A stretch of 64,000 nucleotides of DNA from OLB11 sp041392835 (lineage in GTDB: Bacteria > Bacteroidota > Bacteroidia > Chitinophagales > Chitinophagaceae), in NCBI GenBank assembly GCA_041392835.1, contig JAWKLF010000002.1, positions 1-64,000 of the forward strand, given 5' to 3'. Position numbers and translations under genes: made by a program. Shown here piece by piece: positions 33,513 to 43,642 of the stretch; the stretch's first letter is position 1; the number at the start of each line of letters is the position of its first letter. Under the pieces are notes generated by a model, which saw only the letters and a program-made list of their open reading frames with translations, was not told where the DNA came from and did not search any database.

Positions 33513-34349
33513 CTATCTATCTTGAGATCTTAAAAACTTATTCCAATCTTCTTTGCTACTATCAAACATAAACGCACTATTGACTTGAAATAGATTTTGT
33601 TTATCTGACACACTATTATAGGCTTTTTTAGCAAATTCTAACTTAGACGATTCAAAACTAAATTCATTTAAAATTCCCAATAGTTGTGATACAGAAATAG
33701 AGTTACTACTCAAAGCTGTTTCTGCTATACTCACTTTCGACTTTTCAAAAGAAGCATTTTTTACTTCTTGAATCAATTGATTAAATCTGGACTGGCTCAT
33801 GCCATTTTGATAGTGGCCCCAATCATTGTCGTGGTTGTAGTCTTGATTAAAATTGTTATAATCTCTATCATCCACTTCTTCTTCTTGGTATTTGTTTTTC
33901 CAAGAGTTAGGGCGCTTCCATTGGTTATGTACATTATCCCAAGCGTCCCAGTTATTATAAGTACTTTGATTGTTTCTTCTACCTCTGTCATCCAAAAAAT
34001 CTTCTTCTAAATCTATATAACCTCTCGAAACAGTAGCATAGTATATTCTACCTGACTTCAAAAAAATTCTACCTCTATATATCAGCGTACCTTGCATGCG
34101 AGGATCACCATAATCTTTATAGCCATAGTGACGAGTTTTTGCATTACGATACACTTTGATAGTGTGCGTGCCTGTAGGCAAATCACCTATGGTTAATATC
34201 TTTCCTGTTTTAGGAAAATGTCGTCCATCTATAACAACGGAAATAGATTGTCCTCGTTCTTCTCGAATCATGAGATAACTTCTACCCCATCCCGCAAATG
34301 CAGGAATTGAAAGTATAAAAATGGCAAGGAGTAATAATAGCTTTTTCAT
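33513..34349 (-). CDS. Secreted DUF4476 protein
   Basis: A 278-residue exported protein. The signal peptide MKKLLLLLAIFILSIPAFAG is followed by a beta-rich domain (SVVIDGRHFPKTGKILTIGD, then GTHTIKVYRN), a linker rich in D, N, Y and W (about 118-180), and a C-terminal DUF4476 domain (SQSRFNQLIQEVKNASFEKS, with SVSQLLGILNEFSFESSKL). DUF4476 is a Bacteroidota helical domain of unknown function that often ends periplasmic or surface proteins. It has its own promoter region with a palindrome at 34369-34400. Confidence 0.88.
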   Translation of the reverse strand: MKKLLLLLAIFILSIPAFAGWGRSYLMIREERGQSISVVIDGRHFPKTGKILTIGDLPTGTHTIKVYRNAKTRHYGYKDYGDPRMQGTLIYRGRIFLKSGRIYYATVSRGYIDLEEDFLDDRGRRNNQSTYNNWDAWDNVHNQWKRPNSWKNKYQEEEVDDRDYNNFNQDYNHDNDWGHYQNGMSQSRFNQLIQEVKNASFEKSKVSIAETALSSNSISVSQLLGILNEFSFESSKLEFAKKAYNSVSDKQNLFQVNSAFMFDSSKEDWNKFLRSQDR

Positions 34350-34368
34350 TTTTTTAAATTTTAATTAT

Positions 34369-34400
34369 TTACGAAAGTAAGACCCTTTACTTTTTCGTAA
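34369..34400. promoter_or_regulatory. Palindrome in the promoter of the DUF4476 gene
   Basis: TTACGAAAGTAA (34369-34380) and TTTACTTTTTCGTAA (34386-34400) form an inverted repeat around GACCC, 20-51 nt upstream of the start. The left arm, read on the minus strand, contains TACTTTCG, a near match to the -7 box. A regulator bound there could control the gene. Confidence 0.4.
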
Positions 34401-34447
34401 AGTTTAATTGTATTCCTATAGTATAACGACAAAATAACAGCATTTTT

Positions 34448-36646
34448 TTAAAGCTTCATAATCTTTTTTAAGACCTTTTTATTTTGCAATTCAACCTGCA
34501 AAAGATACATGCCTTGACTTAAATGCGAAACTTGTATTGGAGAAACATTTTCAGTATTAATTTTTTGCTGACTCACTACTCTTCCATTTAATTCCAATAG
34601 TTTAACAGTAACCTCTTGTGCTGCCATAGTAGGTTCAAATTGTATATACAAATCTTGTTTGGTTGGATTTGGGAATACTTTAAATGATTCTTCTACTTGA
34701 TTAACTTCTGAAAGTCCAACAACGAGTTTATCTTGTCTGTATAATAACAAACCGCCTAATTTGTTTCCAACTACCATATCATATCTCCCATCGCCATCTA
34801 TATCCGCTATAGCTGGGGCCGAACGTGTAGTTGCTTTTATAGACGAATACATGGAATCCATTTTATAGAATGTATTAAAGCTATTCTTAAAACTATCATA
34901 GCGCTCTATAATTCCATCTATATTGCCTAAACATAAATAGTCTATTTGTAAGTTGTCTACTTTAGCTATATATGGCACCGCATGTCCATATATCTCCGAA
35001 GGGTTTCCAACTTTGATATTGCCATATGAATTTGTAGCTATTGCTAATTTTTTTATTGATGTAGTGCTTGTATCAACAAACAATGATATTTTTCCAGATT
35101 GAGAGCCTATCAGCAAATCTGTTTTTCCATCCTCAGTTACGTCGGCTAAAAAAGGTGCACTATATGCATCTACTGCTATGCCTGCCAAGCTATCTATATA
35201 AAATAAAAAATTGGGTGTAACAAGGTTACTACTAGCTGCATTTTTATAAACTGTAATGCCTCCTTGTATACCTCCAAATATAAAATCATCTATACCATCG
35301 CCCGTTATATCTCCAAAGTTAGGGAATATGCCTTGATGTGGGATTTGACTCAATTGTAAAAAATCATCGGTTATGAGTTGAAACGAAATATTTCCGGGTG
35401 TAGAGGTATTTAAGTAATAGGCTACTTTACAAACTCTTGTGCCTGTTTGATTATTTAATCGTCCTTCAGAACCCACAAACAAATCTTTTTTTCCATCTTT
35501 ATTGTAATCAAAAAAAGTAGGATAACTATAGGAGCCTAAATCTATCACTTCATTGATCAACAAACTATCGTTTTGATATACAAAGTTTGGTGCAGAATTA
35601 CTCCCTATATTTTTATAATAATTAATCACATTATAATCTGCAGAAGAAAGATTTTCATTGTGCGATGTTACCAATAGATCTCCGTCTCCATCATTATCTA
35701 TATCTACATGAAAAGGTGCTAACCAAGAAGGCATATGCAAAACATGCCCCCCTGTTTGAAATAAGGTATCTTGAGCAATTATAGAATCTTGTCCATTATT
35801 ATAAAGTACTTGCAGATCTGTAAATGAAACATTACCATCTACCATATCCATATCGCCATCGCCATCTATATCAAAGTGAGTATGACAATTACCCGTATGT
35901 CTATATTTTTTTTCGGCATTGTAAGAAGGAGGCGCTAAAGGTGTAAAGCAAGAATAACCCAACGATACCTCTCGATTAAAATTTTGGAAAAAATGACCCC
36001 AACAATTAGAACCTAATTTCATAACAATACTATCACATGGCAAACCCATTTCCACCTGCATATTTTTATAATAGATTAAAATGTTTCCTGGTACATTAAA
36101 TCCTAAAGCGTCTAAATCTCCGTCATTGTCCATATCAGCTATTGTGGGTATATCCGATGGTTGCACATATACAGGAATAGGACCATTGGTTGCTGGAAAG
36201 GTTAGATTTTTATAGAATGTAAATTTCAATTCATTGTTGTCATAAAAACCTTTATAAACATCCATACCTAAATTTCCATGATGAAATAAATCGGGGATAT
36301 TATCACAGTTATAATCTTTGAGTATAACATAGTCGCGAACGTAAGGAAAATTCTTCTTATACTTTGGTTCATTTTTGTATTGTATAGTTCCAACGCCACC
36401 TTCGTTGATGAGTGTATGCAACACTAAGTTGTGATGATCAAACAATACAAGGTCTTCTTTACCATCATTATTCAAATCACCTTTTGTTATTTGTATTGAA
36501 TTGATACCACCTATCCATGGTGCTAACATATTTTGAGCATTGGCTTCTACAGCTCCATTGTTGGGCACATATACTGAACCCTGAAATTGAGAATAAGATT
36601 GCTGAACTATTAAAAGAAATAAAATGATAAGACCGTTCTTTTTCAA
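34448..36646 (-). CDS. FG-GAP/VCBS repeat protein with T9SS sorting domain
   Basis: A 732-residue secreted protein: signal peptide (MKKNGLIILFLLIVQQSYSQ), then repeated FG-GAP/VCBS-type calcium-binding blades such as DLNNDGKEDLVLFDHHN, DMDNDGDLDALGF, DIDGDGDMDMVDG, DYNKDGKKDLFVGS and DVTEDGKTDLLIGS. These form a beta-propeller. It ends in a T9SS sorting domain (FKVFPNPTKQDLYIQFEP to GMYLLQVELQNKKVLKKIM). Such proteins are surface-anchored and thought to bind ligands or adhere. Single-gene unit. Confidence 0.92.
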   Translation of the reverse strand: MKKNGLIILFLLIVQQSYSQFQGSVYVPNNGAVEANAQNMLAPWIGGINSIQITKGDLNNDGKEDLVLFDHHNLVLHTLINEGGVGTIQYKNEPKYKKNFPYVRDYVILKDYNCDNIPDLFHHGNLGMDVYKGFYDNNELKFTFYKNLTFPATNGPIPVYVQPSDIPTIADMDNDGDLDALGFNVPGNILIYYKNMQVEMGLPCDSIVMKLGSNCWGHFFQNFNREVSLGYSCFTPLAPPSYNAEKKYRHTGNCHTHFDIDGDGDMDMVDGNVSFTDLQVLYNNGQDSIIAQDTLFQTGGHVLHMPSWLAPFHVDIDNDGDGDLLVTSHNENLSSADYNVINYYKNIGSNSAPNFVYQNDSLLINEVIDLGSYSYPTFFDYNKDGKKDLFVGSEGRLNNQTGTRVCKVAYYLNTSTPGNISFQLITDDFLQLSQIPHQGIFPNFGDITGDGIDDFIFGGIQGGITVYKNAASSNLVTPNFLFYIDSLAGIAVDAYSAPFLADVTEDGKTDLLIGSQSGKISLFVDTSTTSIKKLAIATNSYGNIKVGNPSEIYGHAVPYIAKVDNLQIDYLCLGNIDGIIERYDSFKNSFNTFYKMDSMYSSIKATTRSAPAIADIDGDGRYDMVVGNKLGGLLLYRQDKLVVGLSEVNQVEESFKVFPNPTKQDLYIQFEPTMAAQEVTVKLLELNGRVVSQQKINTENVSPIQVSHLSQGMYLLQVELQNKKVLKKIMKL

Positions 36647-36748
36647 TGTACTTAGATTTTAAAAATGAAAAGTAAATATACAAAGAAATAGACGTTTAAA
36701 ATGCTTAGTGTGTTGGTTTTACATGCCTATTTTTAAGTCTCAATGGTA

Positions 36749-38017
36749 CTATTGTACGACCAACTGTATAGTCTCAGGTGTTTTTTGAGTTAGAAGTACT
36801 TTTCTGTTTTTCAATTCTTCTTTTAGTGCATGTTGTGTATAATGTCTTACTGTAAATAAGAACAAATCGTCATGCCGCTTAATTTCATATTCAGTCTGCA
36901 ATAATTTCATAAGGTGCTGCAATTTTTCTTCATGTGTATCTACACAAGCTACAAAACTAATAGCGGCATTTTGAATTAAATTTATTTTTAGTTTACTTTC
37001 ATAAAAATAAGCATAAATGCTACTTAAATTTTTTTCTGTTATAAATGAGTAATCTTTCGTGGTAACTTCCAATAACACTTGTTTAGTTTTCAATACCATC
37101 AATGGAGGATAGCTAATTTTTTGGGGCGTATTATAAATTTTAGTACCAGGCAATTTCTCATCCAAAAAGCATTTTACATACAGAGGAATACTTTTATTCT
37201 GTAATGGTTTGATCGTTTTGGGATGTATTACTTGAGCACCATAGTAGGCCATCTCTATTACTTCATGATACGTAATTTCTTCAATGGGTGTTGGGTTGGG
37301 AAATATTTTAGGATCTGCACTTAATAAGGACGGTACATCTTTCCAAATAGTTAAACTCTTTGCATCGAGCAAATTGGCCAATACTGCCCCCGTATAGTCA
37401 CTACCCTCTCTGCCAAGTGTTACATTTTGCATGTCAAAAGTGCTACCTATAAAACCTTGTGTAATGACCACATGCTTTTTATCGAGCAATGGTTTTATTT
37501 CTTTAAGGGCATTTACTAAAGACTCCTCCCAAAAAATTACACCATCTTTATACGTATTATCCGTTTTTAAAATTTCTCTAATATCTACCCATACATTAGG
37601 TATCTCATTTTCTGTTAAATGTTGAGCTATAATTCTTGTAGAAAGAATTTCGCCGAGACTTACAATTTGATCGTAATAGTAGGCCGCTTCTTTTTCTTTT
37701 GGCTCCTCTATAATGGTGTATATGGTCGAAAACACATCTTCTATAAACTCTTGTATCATAGAAATTTCTTTTGAAACCAAAGACGATGCGTATTGATTAT
37801 GTTTTTCTTTTAAGATCAATGTTTTTTCTTTAGCTACATCCAATTTATTTTCGATGTAACTAAATACAATTTCTTCTAATGCATTCGTCGTTTTTCCTAA
37901 AGCCGAAATAACCACGCAAAGTTTTTGATCCAAAGCTTGTTCAATAATTTTAGCAACTTGAACAACTCTTTCACTTGATTCTATTGATGCACCTCCAAAT
38001 TTATAAATCTTTATCAT
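36749..38017 (-). CDS. lysC: Aspartate kinase
   Basis: A 422-residue aspartokinase, the first step from aspartate to lysine, threonine and methionine. The start is taken at 38017, where MIKIYKFGGASIESSERV begins as usual; the longer frame to 38128 adds a non-homologous, hydrophobic-poor leader. The kinase domain has YKFGGASI (5-12), LGREGSDYTGAVLANLLDA and WKDVPSLLSADPKIFP. A C-terminal ACT-like regulatory portion with QVLLEVTTKDYSFI follows. It is of the short monofunctional type, without homoserine dehydrogenase. Divergent from the DPP IV gene. Confidence 0.9.
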   Translation of the reverse strand: MIKIYKFGGASIESSERVVQVAKIIEQALDQKLCVVISALGKTTNALEEIVFSYIENKLDVAKEKTLILKEKHNQYASSLVSKEISMIQEFIEDVFSTIYTIIEEPKEKEAAYYYDQIVSLGEILSTRIIAQHLTENEIPNVWVDIREILKTDNTYKDGVIFWEESLVNALKEIKPLLDKKHVVITQGFIGSTFDMQNVTLGREGSDYTGAVLANLLDAKSLTIWKDVPSLLSADPKIFPNPTPIEEITYHEVIEMAYYGAQVIHPKTIKPLQNKSIPLYVKCFLDEKLPGTKIYNTPQKISYPPLMVLKTKQVLLEVTTKDYSFITEKNLSSIYAYFYESKLKINLIQNAAISFVACVDTHEEKLQHLMKLLQTEYEIKRHDDLFLFTVRHYTQHALKEELKNRKVLLTQKTPETIQLVVQ

Positions 38018-38111
38018 ACAATTGTTAGCAAACATAATTTGCAAGTTGTTAATTACACTAATTTTTTTACGATATTTTTTTAAAAAGTAAGCCCTTTTAG
38101 TCGGCATAAGG

Positions 38112-38119
38112 TATCTTTG
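38112..38119 (+). promoter_or_regulatory. Predicted -7 box of the DPP IV-like gene
   Basis: TATCTTTG fits TAnnTTTG, 17 nt before the ATG at 38136. No clear -33 element. Confidence 0.4.
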
Positions 38120-38135
38120 AAAAAACACTTTTAAT

Positions 38136-40294
38136 ATGCATAAGCATTTATTTATTCTCCTTCTTTTTCTTTCTACAAGCCTACAGGCTCAAACCAAAAA
38201 AGAAATTGTATTAGAAGACATATGGAAAAACAATACCTTTAGACAAGATTTTGTATCAGGGTTTCGCTCCATGAAAGACGGTTTGCATTATACCGAAATG
38301 AATGATTCAAAAATTACAAAACATCCTTTTGCAAACCCTCAAGAATCTCAAGAATTAATTGATTTAAGCGCCATACGTTTTGACGGAAATAAACTAACCA
38401 TTTTAGACTATCAGTTTAATGATGATGAAAGCAAAGTATTATTATTTACAGAGCCTGATCATATCTACAGACATTCTACCGCATATAAGGTTTATATCTA
38501 TGATTTACAATCTAAACAACTTCAATTGCTCAATTCAGAACGAGTTCTGCATCCCAGTTTTTCGCCCCAAAGTGATAAAGTTGCCTATGTACTAAACAAT
38601 AATATATATGTTTATAATCTCCTCAATGCAGAAAGCTTTGCTATTACAGATGATGGCCAATTTAATATCATAAATGGAAATTGCGATTGGGTATATGAAG
38701 AAAGATTACTTTCGTTTACGAAAGCCTACACATGGGATACAAAGGCGACTATATAGCCTACTATCGTTTTGACCAAACTCAAGTACCTCAATTTGAATTT
38801 GCTGTGTATGATTCACTCTACCCTACATCTTATAAGTATAAATATCCTAAGGCTGGCGAAAAAAATGCTATCCTTTCTATTCATATTTATAACCTAAATA
38901 AAGATAAAACTATAAACTGCGACATTGGACAAGAAACAGACATCTACATACCACGTATAAAAGTAAATCCGTACAACAATGCACTAATCATTTATAAAAT
39001 GAACCGTTTACAAAATGAATTAACTTTTCTTGAAGTAAACGAAAAAAATGGACATACTCATAGCATTTATGAAGAAAAAAATAAATATTATATTGACATT
39101 ACTGACCAAGTTTATTTTTATAAAAAACAAAATGCATTTGTATATACATCTGAAAAAAATGGATTCAACCATATATATAAACATGATATAGAATCGAATC
39201 AATCTACTCAGCTTACTAAAGGCTCTTGGGAAATCACAGAACTTTATGGTATAGATGAACAAGAGGGCGATTTATTTTACTCCTCTACTAAACGCTCACC
39301 ATTAGAACGACAACTATATAAACTAAATTTGAATACTAATACCGAAACTTGTCTAACTCCCAAGGCTGGCTGGCACGAAATTACGTTTAGCGAAAACTTT
39401 AATTATTACCTCGACAAGTTTTCATCTATCCATGAAGTGCCTGTTTATTCACTAATTTCGAGAAATGGAAATAGTACTATCCTTAAAGATAATAGCAGCT
39501 TAAAAAACAAAATGTCAAACTTTGATTTAGGTAGTTATGACTTAATTGAAGTACCGAATGCAGAAGGTGTACAACTGAATGGGTGGATAATAAAACCAAG
39601 TCATTTTGATGCCAAGAAAAAGTATCCTTTGTTGATGTTTCAGTATAGTGGACCTGGTTCTCAACAAGTTAAAAATCAATTTGGGAATAGAGACTTTTGG
39701 TGGTATCAAATGTTGGCACAAAAAGGCTATATTATAGTGTGTGTAGATGGCACAGGCACTGGTTTTAGAGGAGAAGAATTTAAGAAAAAGACTTATCTCC
39801 AACTTGGCAAATATGAAAGTGATGATCAAATAGCTGTAGCAAAATATTTTGCAAAGCAAAGCTTTATAGACCCAAATCGAATAGGCATATGGGGCTGGAG
39901 CTATGGTGGATATATGAGCAGTATATGTCTTTTGAAAGGTCATGACATATTTAAAATGGCTATTGCAGTGGCACCCGTAACCAATTGGAGATACTATGAC
40001 AATATTTATACAGAAAGATATATGCGTACTCCGCAAGAAAACGCAAAAGGCTATGACGACAATTCTCCTGTCAATATGGTTAATCTATTAGAAGGTAAAT
40101 ACTTATTGATACATGGCACCGCAGATGATAATGTTCATTTTCAAAATGCTGTAGAAATGCAAAAGGCACTTATTAGTGCCAATAAAGATTTTGATTCTGA
40201 AATTTATCCCAACAAGAATCACGGTATAAGTGGAGGTGTTACCAGATTGCACCTTTACCGAAAAATGACTCGTTTTATTTTAGACAATTTATAG
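38136..40294 (+). pseudogene. Dipeptidyl peptidase IV (S9) interrupted by a frameshift
   Basis: Two adjoining frames together make one S9 peptidase of about 720 residues. The first (38136-38756) has a signal peptide (MHKHLFILLLFLSTSLQAQ) and the start of the propeller, ending DWVYEERLLSFTKAYTWDT then an out-of-frame stop. The second (in frame from about 38742) resumes KGDYIAYYRFDQTQVPQF, which in relatives follows directly. Propeller and catalytic domain are otherwise complete: GWSYGGYM (Ser), DDNVHFQNAVEM (Asp) and NKNHGISGG (His). The break is at ACAAAGGCGAC near 38740, where one more A would restore the frame. This may be a real loss-of-function, programmed slippage or an assembly error. 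The end overlaps the convergent ABC ATPase gene by 6 nt. Confidence 0.85.
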
Positions 40295-41998
40295 TTTAAT
40301 AGCATCCAACAGTTTTTTGGTATAGTCGTGTTGTGGATTTTGATATAAATTATCCGCATCATTGAGTTCTACTATTTTTCCTTTTTTCATCACAGCTACT
40401 CTATTGCTGATGTGTTTCACAACACTCATATCATGCGATATAAACAAATACGACAATGAATATTCATCTTTTAAAGTTGTCAACAAATTGAGTACCTGTG
40501 CTTGCACACTCACATCCAACGCACTTACACTCTCATCGCAAAGTATAAAACTGGGTTGTAAGGCCAAGGCTCTTGCTATACAAATCCGCTGTCTTTGTCC
40601 TCCTGAAAATTCATGCGGATATCGATTATAATGTATGGGCAATAAACCTACCTTTTGCAACAGCTCTTCTGTTTTTTCCTTTCTTTCTTTGCTTTGATTG
40701 AGTCCATATACATGCATGGGTTCTTCTATTGCCTTGCCAATCAATATAGATGGGTTAAGACTTGAATAGGGATCTTGAAATATCATTTGCACTTCTTTTC
40801 TATATTCTCTTAGTGCGTCTCTCTTTAATGTTTTAATACTTTGCTTTTTATATAAAATATCACCAGATGTAATATCTGTTAGCTTTACTATTGCTTTGCC
40901 CAAAGTCGTTTTACCGCAGCCACTTTCGCCCACAAGCCCCAAGGTTTCTCCTTTATGAATTTGTATATTTACACCATTGACAGCCTTATACCATGCCGTT
41001 TTTTTTCCAAAAAAAGAAATTTGTGTGGGGTACCAAATGTTTACATCCTCTATATCAAGAATAGCTCCTGATGCTAATTGATTATGATTTATTTTTTCAA
41101 AATCTTCTGACGAGATAGTTACAGTACTATTCATATTGTCTTCCAAATAATCTTCCACAGTAGGCAAAAACTTATACCTCTTGTCCATAGAAGGTCTGCA
41201 TGCTATAAGACCTTGTGTATATTTTTCTTGAGGCGAAGCAAATAAAATATCAGTTTTAGCATATTCTACTACTTGGCTTTTAAATAGCACCAGGGTATCG
41301 TCTGCAAAATCTCGTACTAAATTTAAGTCGTGGGTTATAAACAATATGGACATTCCATATTTTTTTTGCAAAGATCGCAATAGTAAAAGAATAGATTTTT
41401 GCACATGCACATCGAGGGCTGTAGTAGGCTCGTCTGCAATTAGCAAAGCCGGGTTACAAGCAATAGCAATGGCTATCATAATACGTTGTTTTTGCCCACC
41501 CGATAGCTCATGCGGATAGCGATACATAATATTATGAGGATTTGGCAATTGTACATCTTGCAAAAGATCAATGGTTTTTTCTTCTATTTGTTTTTCCGTA
41601 CAAGTGGTATGGGTTTGTAAAACTTCTTTGATTTGTTTTCCTACTTGCATCAATGGATTTAAAGAAGTCATTGGCTCTTGAAATATAAAGCCCATGTGTT
41701 TTCCACGTATAGCATTCAACTCAGATGTAGTTAATGATAATATATCAAGGGTTTTATTTTCTATATGAAAAAGTATTTTGCCCTGTTCATAATGAGCAGG
41801 TGGAGATGCCAATAGCTGCATCATACTCATAGCAGATACCGATTTTCCTGAACCACTTTCTCCAACCAGAGCCAGAGTTTTACCTTGTTCTATAGTAAAG
41901 GACACATCTTGCGAAGCTTGTGTCTTGCCTATATCTGTAACAAAAGAAACCGACAAATTTTCTACTGTAATAAAGGGCGTGAATGCATAGTACTTCAT
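40289..41998 (-). CDS. Double-NBD ATP-binding protein of a peptide ABC transporter
   Basis: A 569-residue fusion of two ABC ATPases of the Opp/Dpp type. NBD1 has Walker A GESGSGKS (46-53), signature ELSGGQKQRIMIAIA and Walker B LLIADEPTT. NBD2 has GESGCGKTTLGK, signature EFSGGQRQRICIARALAL and FILCDESVSALD. Each is followed by an oligopeptide-transporter C-terminal segment (TQGLIACRPSM and DYTKKLLDAI). It would power uptake of oligopeptides or glutathione. No permease or binding-protein genes are adjacent. Next gene on the strand is clpX, 27 nt away. Confidence 0.93.
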   Translation of the reverse strand: MKYYAFTPFITVENLSVSFVTDIGKTQASQDVSFTIEQGKTLALVGESGSGKSVSAMSMMQLLASPPAHYEQGKILFHIENKTLDILSLTTSELNAIRGKHMGFIFQEPMTSLNPLMQVGKQIKEVLQTHTTCTEKQIEEKTIDLLQDVQLPNPHNIMYRYPHELSGGQKQRIMIAIAIACNPALLIADEPTTALDVHVQKSILLLLRSLQKKYGMSILFITHDLNLVRDFADDTLVLFKSQVVEYAKTDILFASPQEKYTQGLIACRPSMDKRYKFLPTVEDYLEDNMNSTVTISSEDFEKINHNQLASGAILDIEDVNIWYPTQISFFGKKTAWYKAVNGVNIQIHKGETLGLVGESGCGKTTLGKAIVKLTDITSGDILYKKQSIKTLKRDALREYRKEVQMIFQDPYSSLNPSILIGKAIEEPMHVYGLNQSKERKEKTEELLQKVGLLPIHYNRYPHEFSGGQRQRICIARALALQPSFILCDESVSALDVSVQAQVLNLLTTLKDEYSLSYLFISHDMSVVKHISNRVAVMKKGKIVELNDADNLYQNPQHDYTKKLLDAIKL

Positions 41999-42024
41999 TC
42001 AAATGTAGAAAATAAAGACGATAA

Positions 42025-43281
42025 TTAGGCTACTTTCAAAGAAACTAATTTTGCTTTTTCAATATGTTTATTAACATAGTCTATGTCTATAATAAATTTT
42101 TTGTCTTTGGGTTTTTGGCTTGGCACTTCATACATGGCATCCATCATAATGAGTTCGCATATTGTTCTCAAACCTCTTCCACCCAATTTATATTCAACAG
42201 CTTTGCTTACAATAAAATCCAATGCTTCGTCTGTGATTTCCAATTGAACATCTTCATATTCAAACAATTTTTGATATTGTTTTATCAGTGCGTTTTTAGG
42301 TTCAGTTAAAATTTTTCGTAGTGCATCTTTATCCAAAGAGCGCAAATAGGTAACTACTGGTAATCGGCCCAATAGTTCGGGAATTAATCCATATTGTCTC
42401 AAATCTTGAGCGTTGACATATTGTATTAAATCATTTTTTTCTAAATTTTGTTGCGACACATCATTTCTAAATCCTATTGCAGATGTTTGTATTCTACGTG
42501 CTATCATTTTATCTACACCTTCAAACGCACCACCACAAATAAAAAGTATATTTTGAGTATTTATTTTTATCATTTTTTGCTCAGGGTGTTTTCTTCCACC
42601 TTGAGGTGGTACCAATACTTCCGAACCCTCAAGCAATTTTAGCAAACCCTGCTGTACACCCTCACCACTAACATCACGTGTAATGGAGGGATTGTCTGAT
42701 TTTCTACCTATTTTATCAATCTCATCTATAAAGACTATTCCTTTTTCGGCCTGCTCTACGTTGTAATCTGCAGCCTGTAGCAATCGCGACAAAATACTTT
42801 CCACGTCCTCACCTACATATCCGGCTTCTGTAAAAACTGTAGCATCGGCAATTGCAAAAGGCACTTTTAGCATTTTGGCAATTGTTTTAGCAAGCAAGGT
42901 TTTACCAGAACCAGTTTCGCCCACCATAATAATATTTGATTTCTCTATTTCTACCTCATCGCTTTTATCTTGATTTAATCTTTTGTAGTGATTATATATG
43001 GCTACGCTTAAAACTTTTTTAGCTTCATCTTGCCCTATAACATATTGATCTAAATATTGCGTAATGTCTTTGGGTTTATAATCTATCTTTTGTTTTCCTT
43101 TTATATTATTATTTTTTTTACTTGCAGAAGGTGTATCGGCAAATAATTCTTGTTCTATGATTTGAGTAGCATTTTCAATACATTCATTACATATATTGGC
43201 ATTTGCTCCGCTTACCATCATCAGCACTTCAGTATTGTCTTTTAAGCAAAAAGAACATTCTATTTTAGTGTTTTTAGCCAT
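42025..43281 (-). CDS. clpX: ATP-dependent Clp protease ATP-binding subunit ClpX
   Basis: A 418-residue ClpX unfoldase, which feeds proteins to ClpP. An N-terminal zinc-binding domain has CSFCLKD (9-15) and CNECIE (about 34-39). AAA+ motifs follow: GETGSGKT (Walker A), VFIDEIDKIGR (Walker B), the GYVGEDVE pore loop (about 155) and RPxT-like sensor regions; the C-terminus has GGRGLRTICELIMMDAMYE. clpP is not in the window. Normal length. It is notable only as the likely partner for Panacea/SocA-type adaptors, though no link is shown. Confidence 0.97.
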   Translation of the reverse strand: MAKNTKIECSFCLKDNTEVLMMVSGANANICNECIENATQIIEQELFADTPSASKKNNNIKGKQKIDYKPKDITQYLDQYVIGQDEAKKVLSVAIYNHYKRLNQDKSDEVEIEKSNIIMVGETGSGKTLLAKTIAKMLKVPFAIADATVFTEAGYVGEDVESILSRLLQAADYNVEQAEKGIVFIDEIDKIGRKSDNPSITRDVSGEGVQQGLLKLLEGSEVLVPPQGGRKHPEQKMIKINTQNILFICGGAFEGVDKMIARRIQTSAIGFRNDVSQQNLEKNDLIQYVNAQDLRQYGLIPELLGRLPVVTYLRSLDKDALRKILTEPKNALIKQYQKLFEYEDVQLEITDEALDFIVSKAVEYKLGGRGLRTICELIMMDAMYEVPSQKPKDKKFIIDIDYVNKHIEKAKLVSLKVA

Positions 43282-43642
43282 TCTACAAAAGTACTTTTAA
43301 TTTGTGAGTAGTCTTTTTTATTCATTCATTTTTTTATAAATATTAACGCCTCCTTCTGCTTAAAATCAATAGCCTATTTAAGCCTACATGCACACAACAT
43401 TTATTTTAGCATGTATAAAAAAATCATATCTATTTTATCATAATGTGTTTGTTTTTAATTAAAGATGAAAAGCAAATGGTTTGTACATCGGTTTAACGTT
43501 TTTACATTCCCATTTGTAAATAGCTTCTACCACAACATTTCTATACTTTATCGCTATGTAATTCTAAATTAATAGGGAATAGATACAATTATACCCTAAG
43601 TTAAAAATAAGTTTTGTATTTTTATTGCTTAAATATACTTTA
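43282..43642. other. Intergenic region between clpX and the M36 protease
   Basis: 361 bp of AT-rich DNA with no gene between divergently read clpX and the protease gene. A weak inverted repeat, ACATGC with GCATGT, occurs at about 43385-43413. It presumably holds both promoters; no clear TAnnTTTG box was found. Confidence 0.5.
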
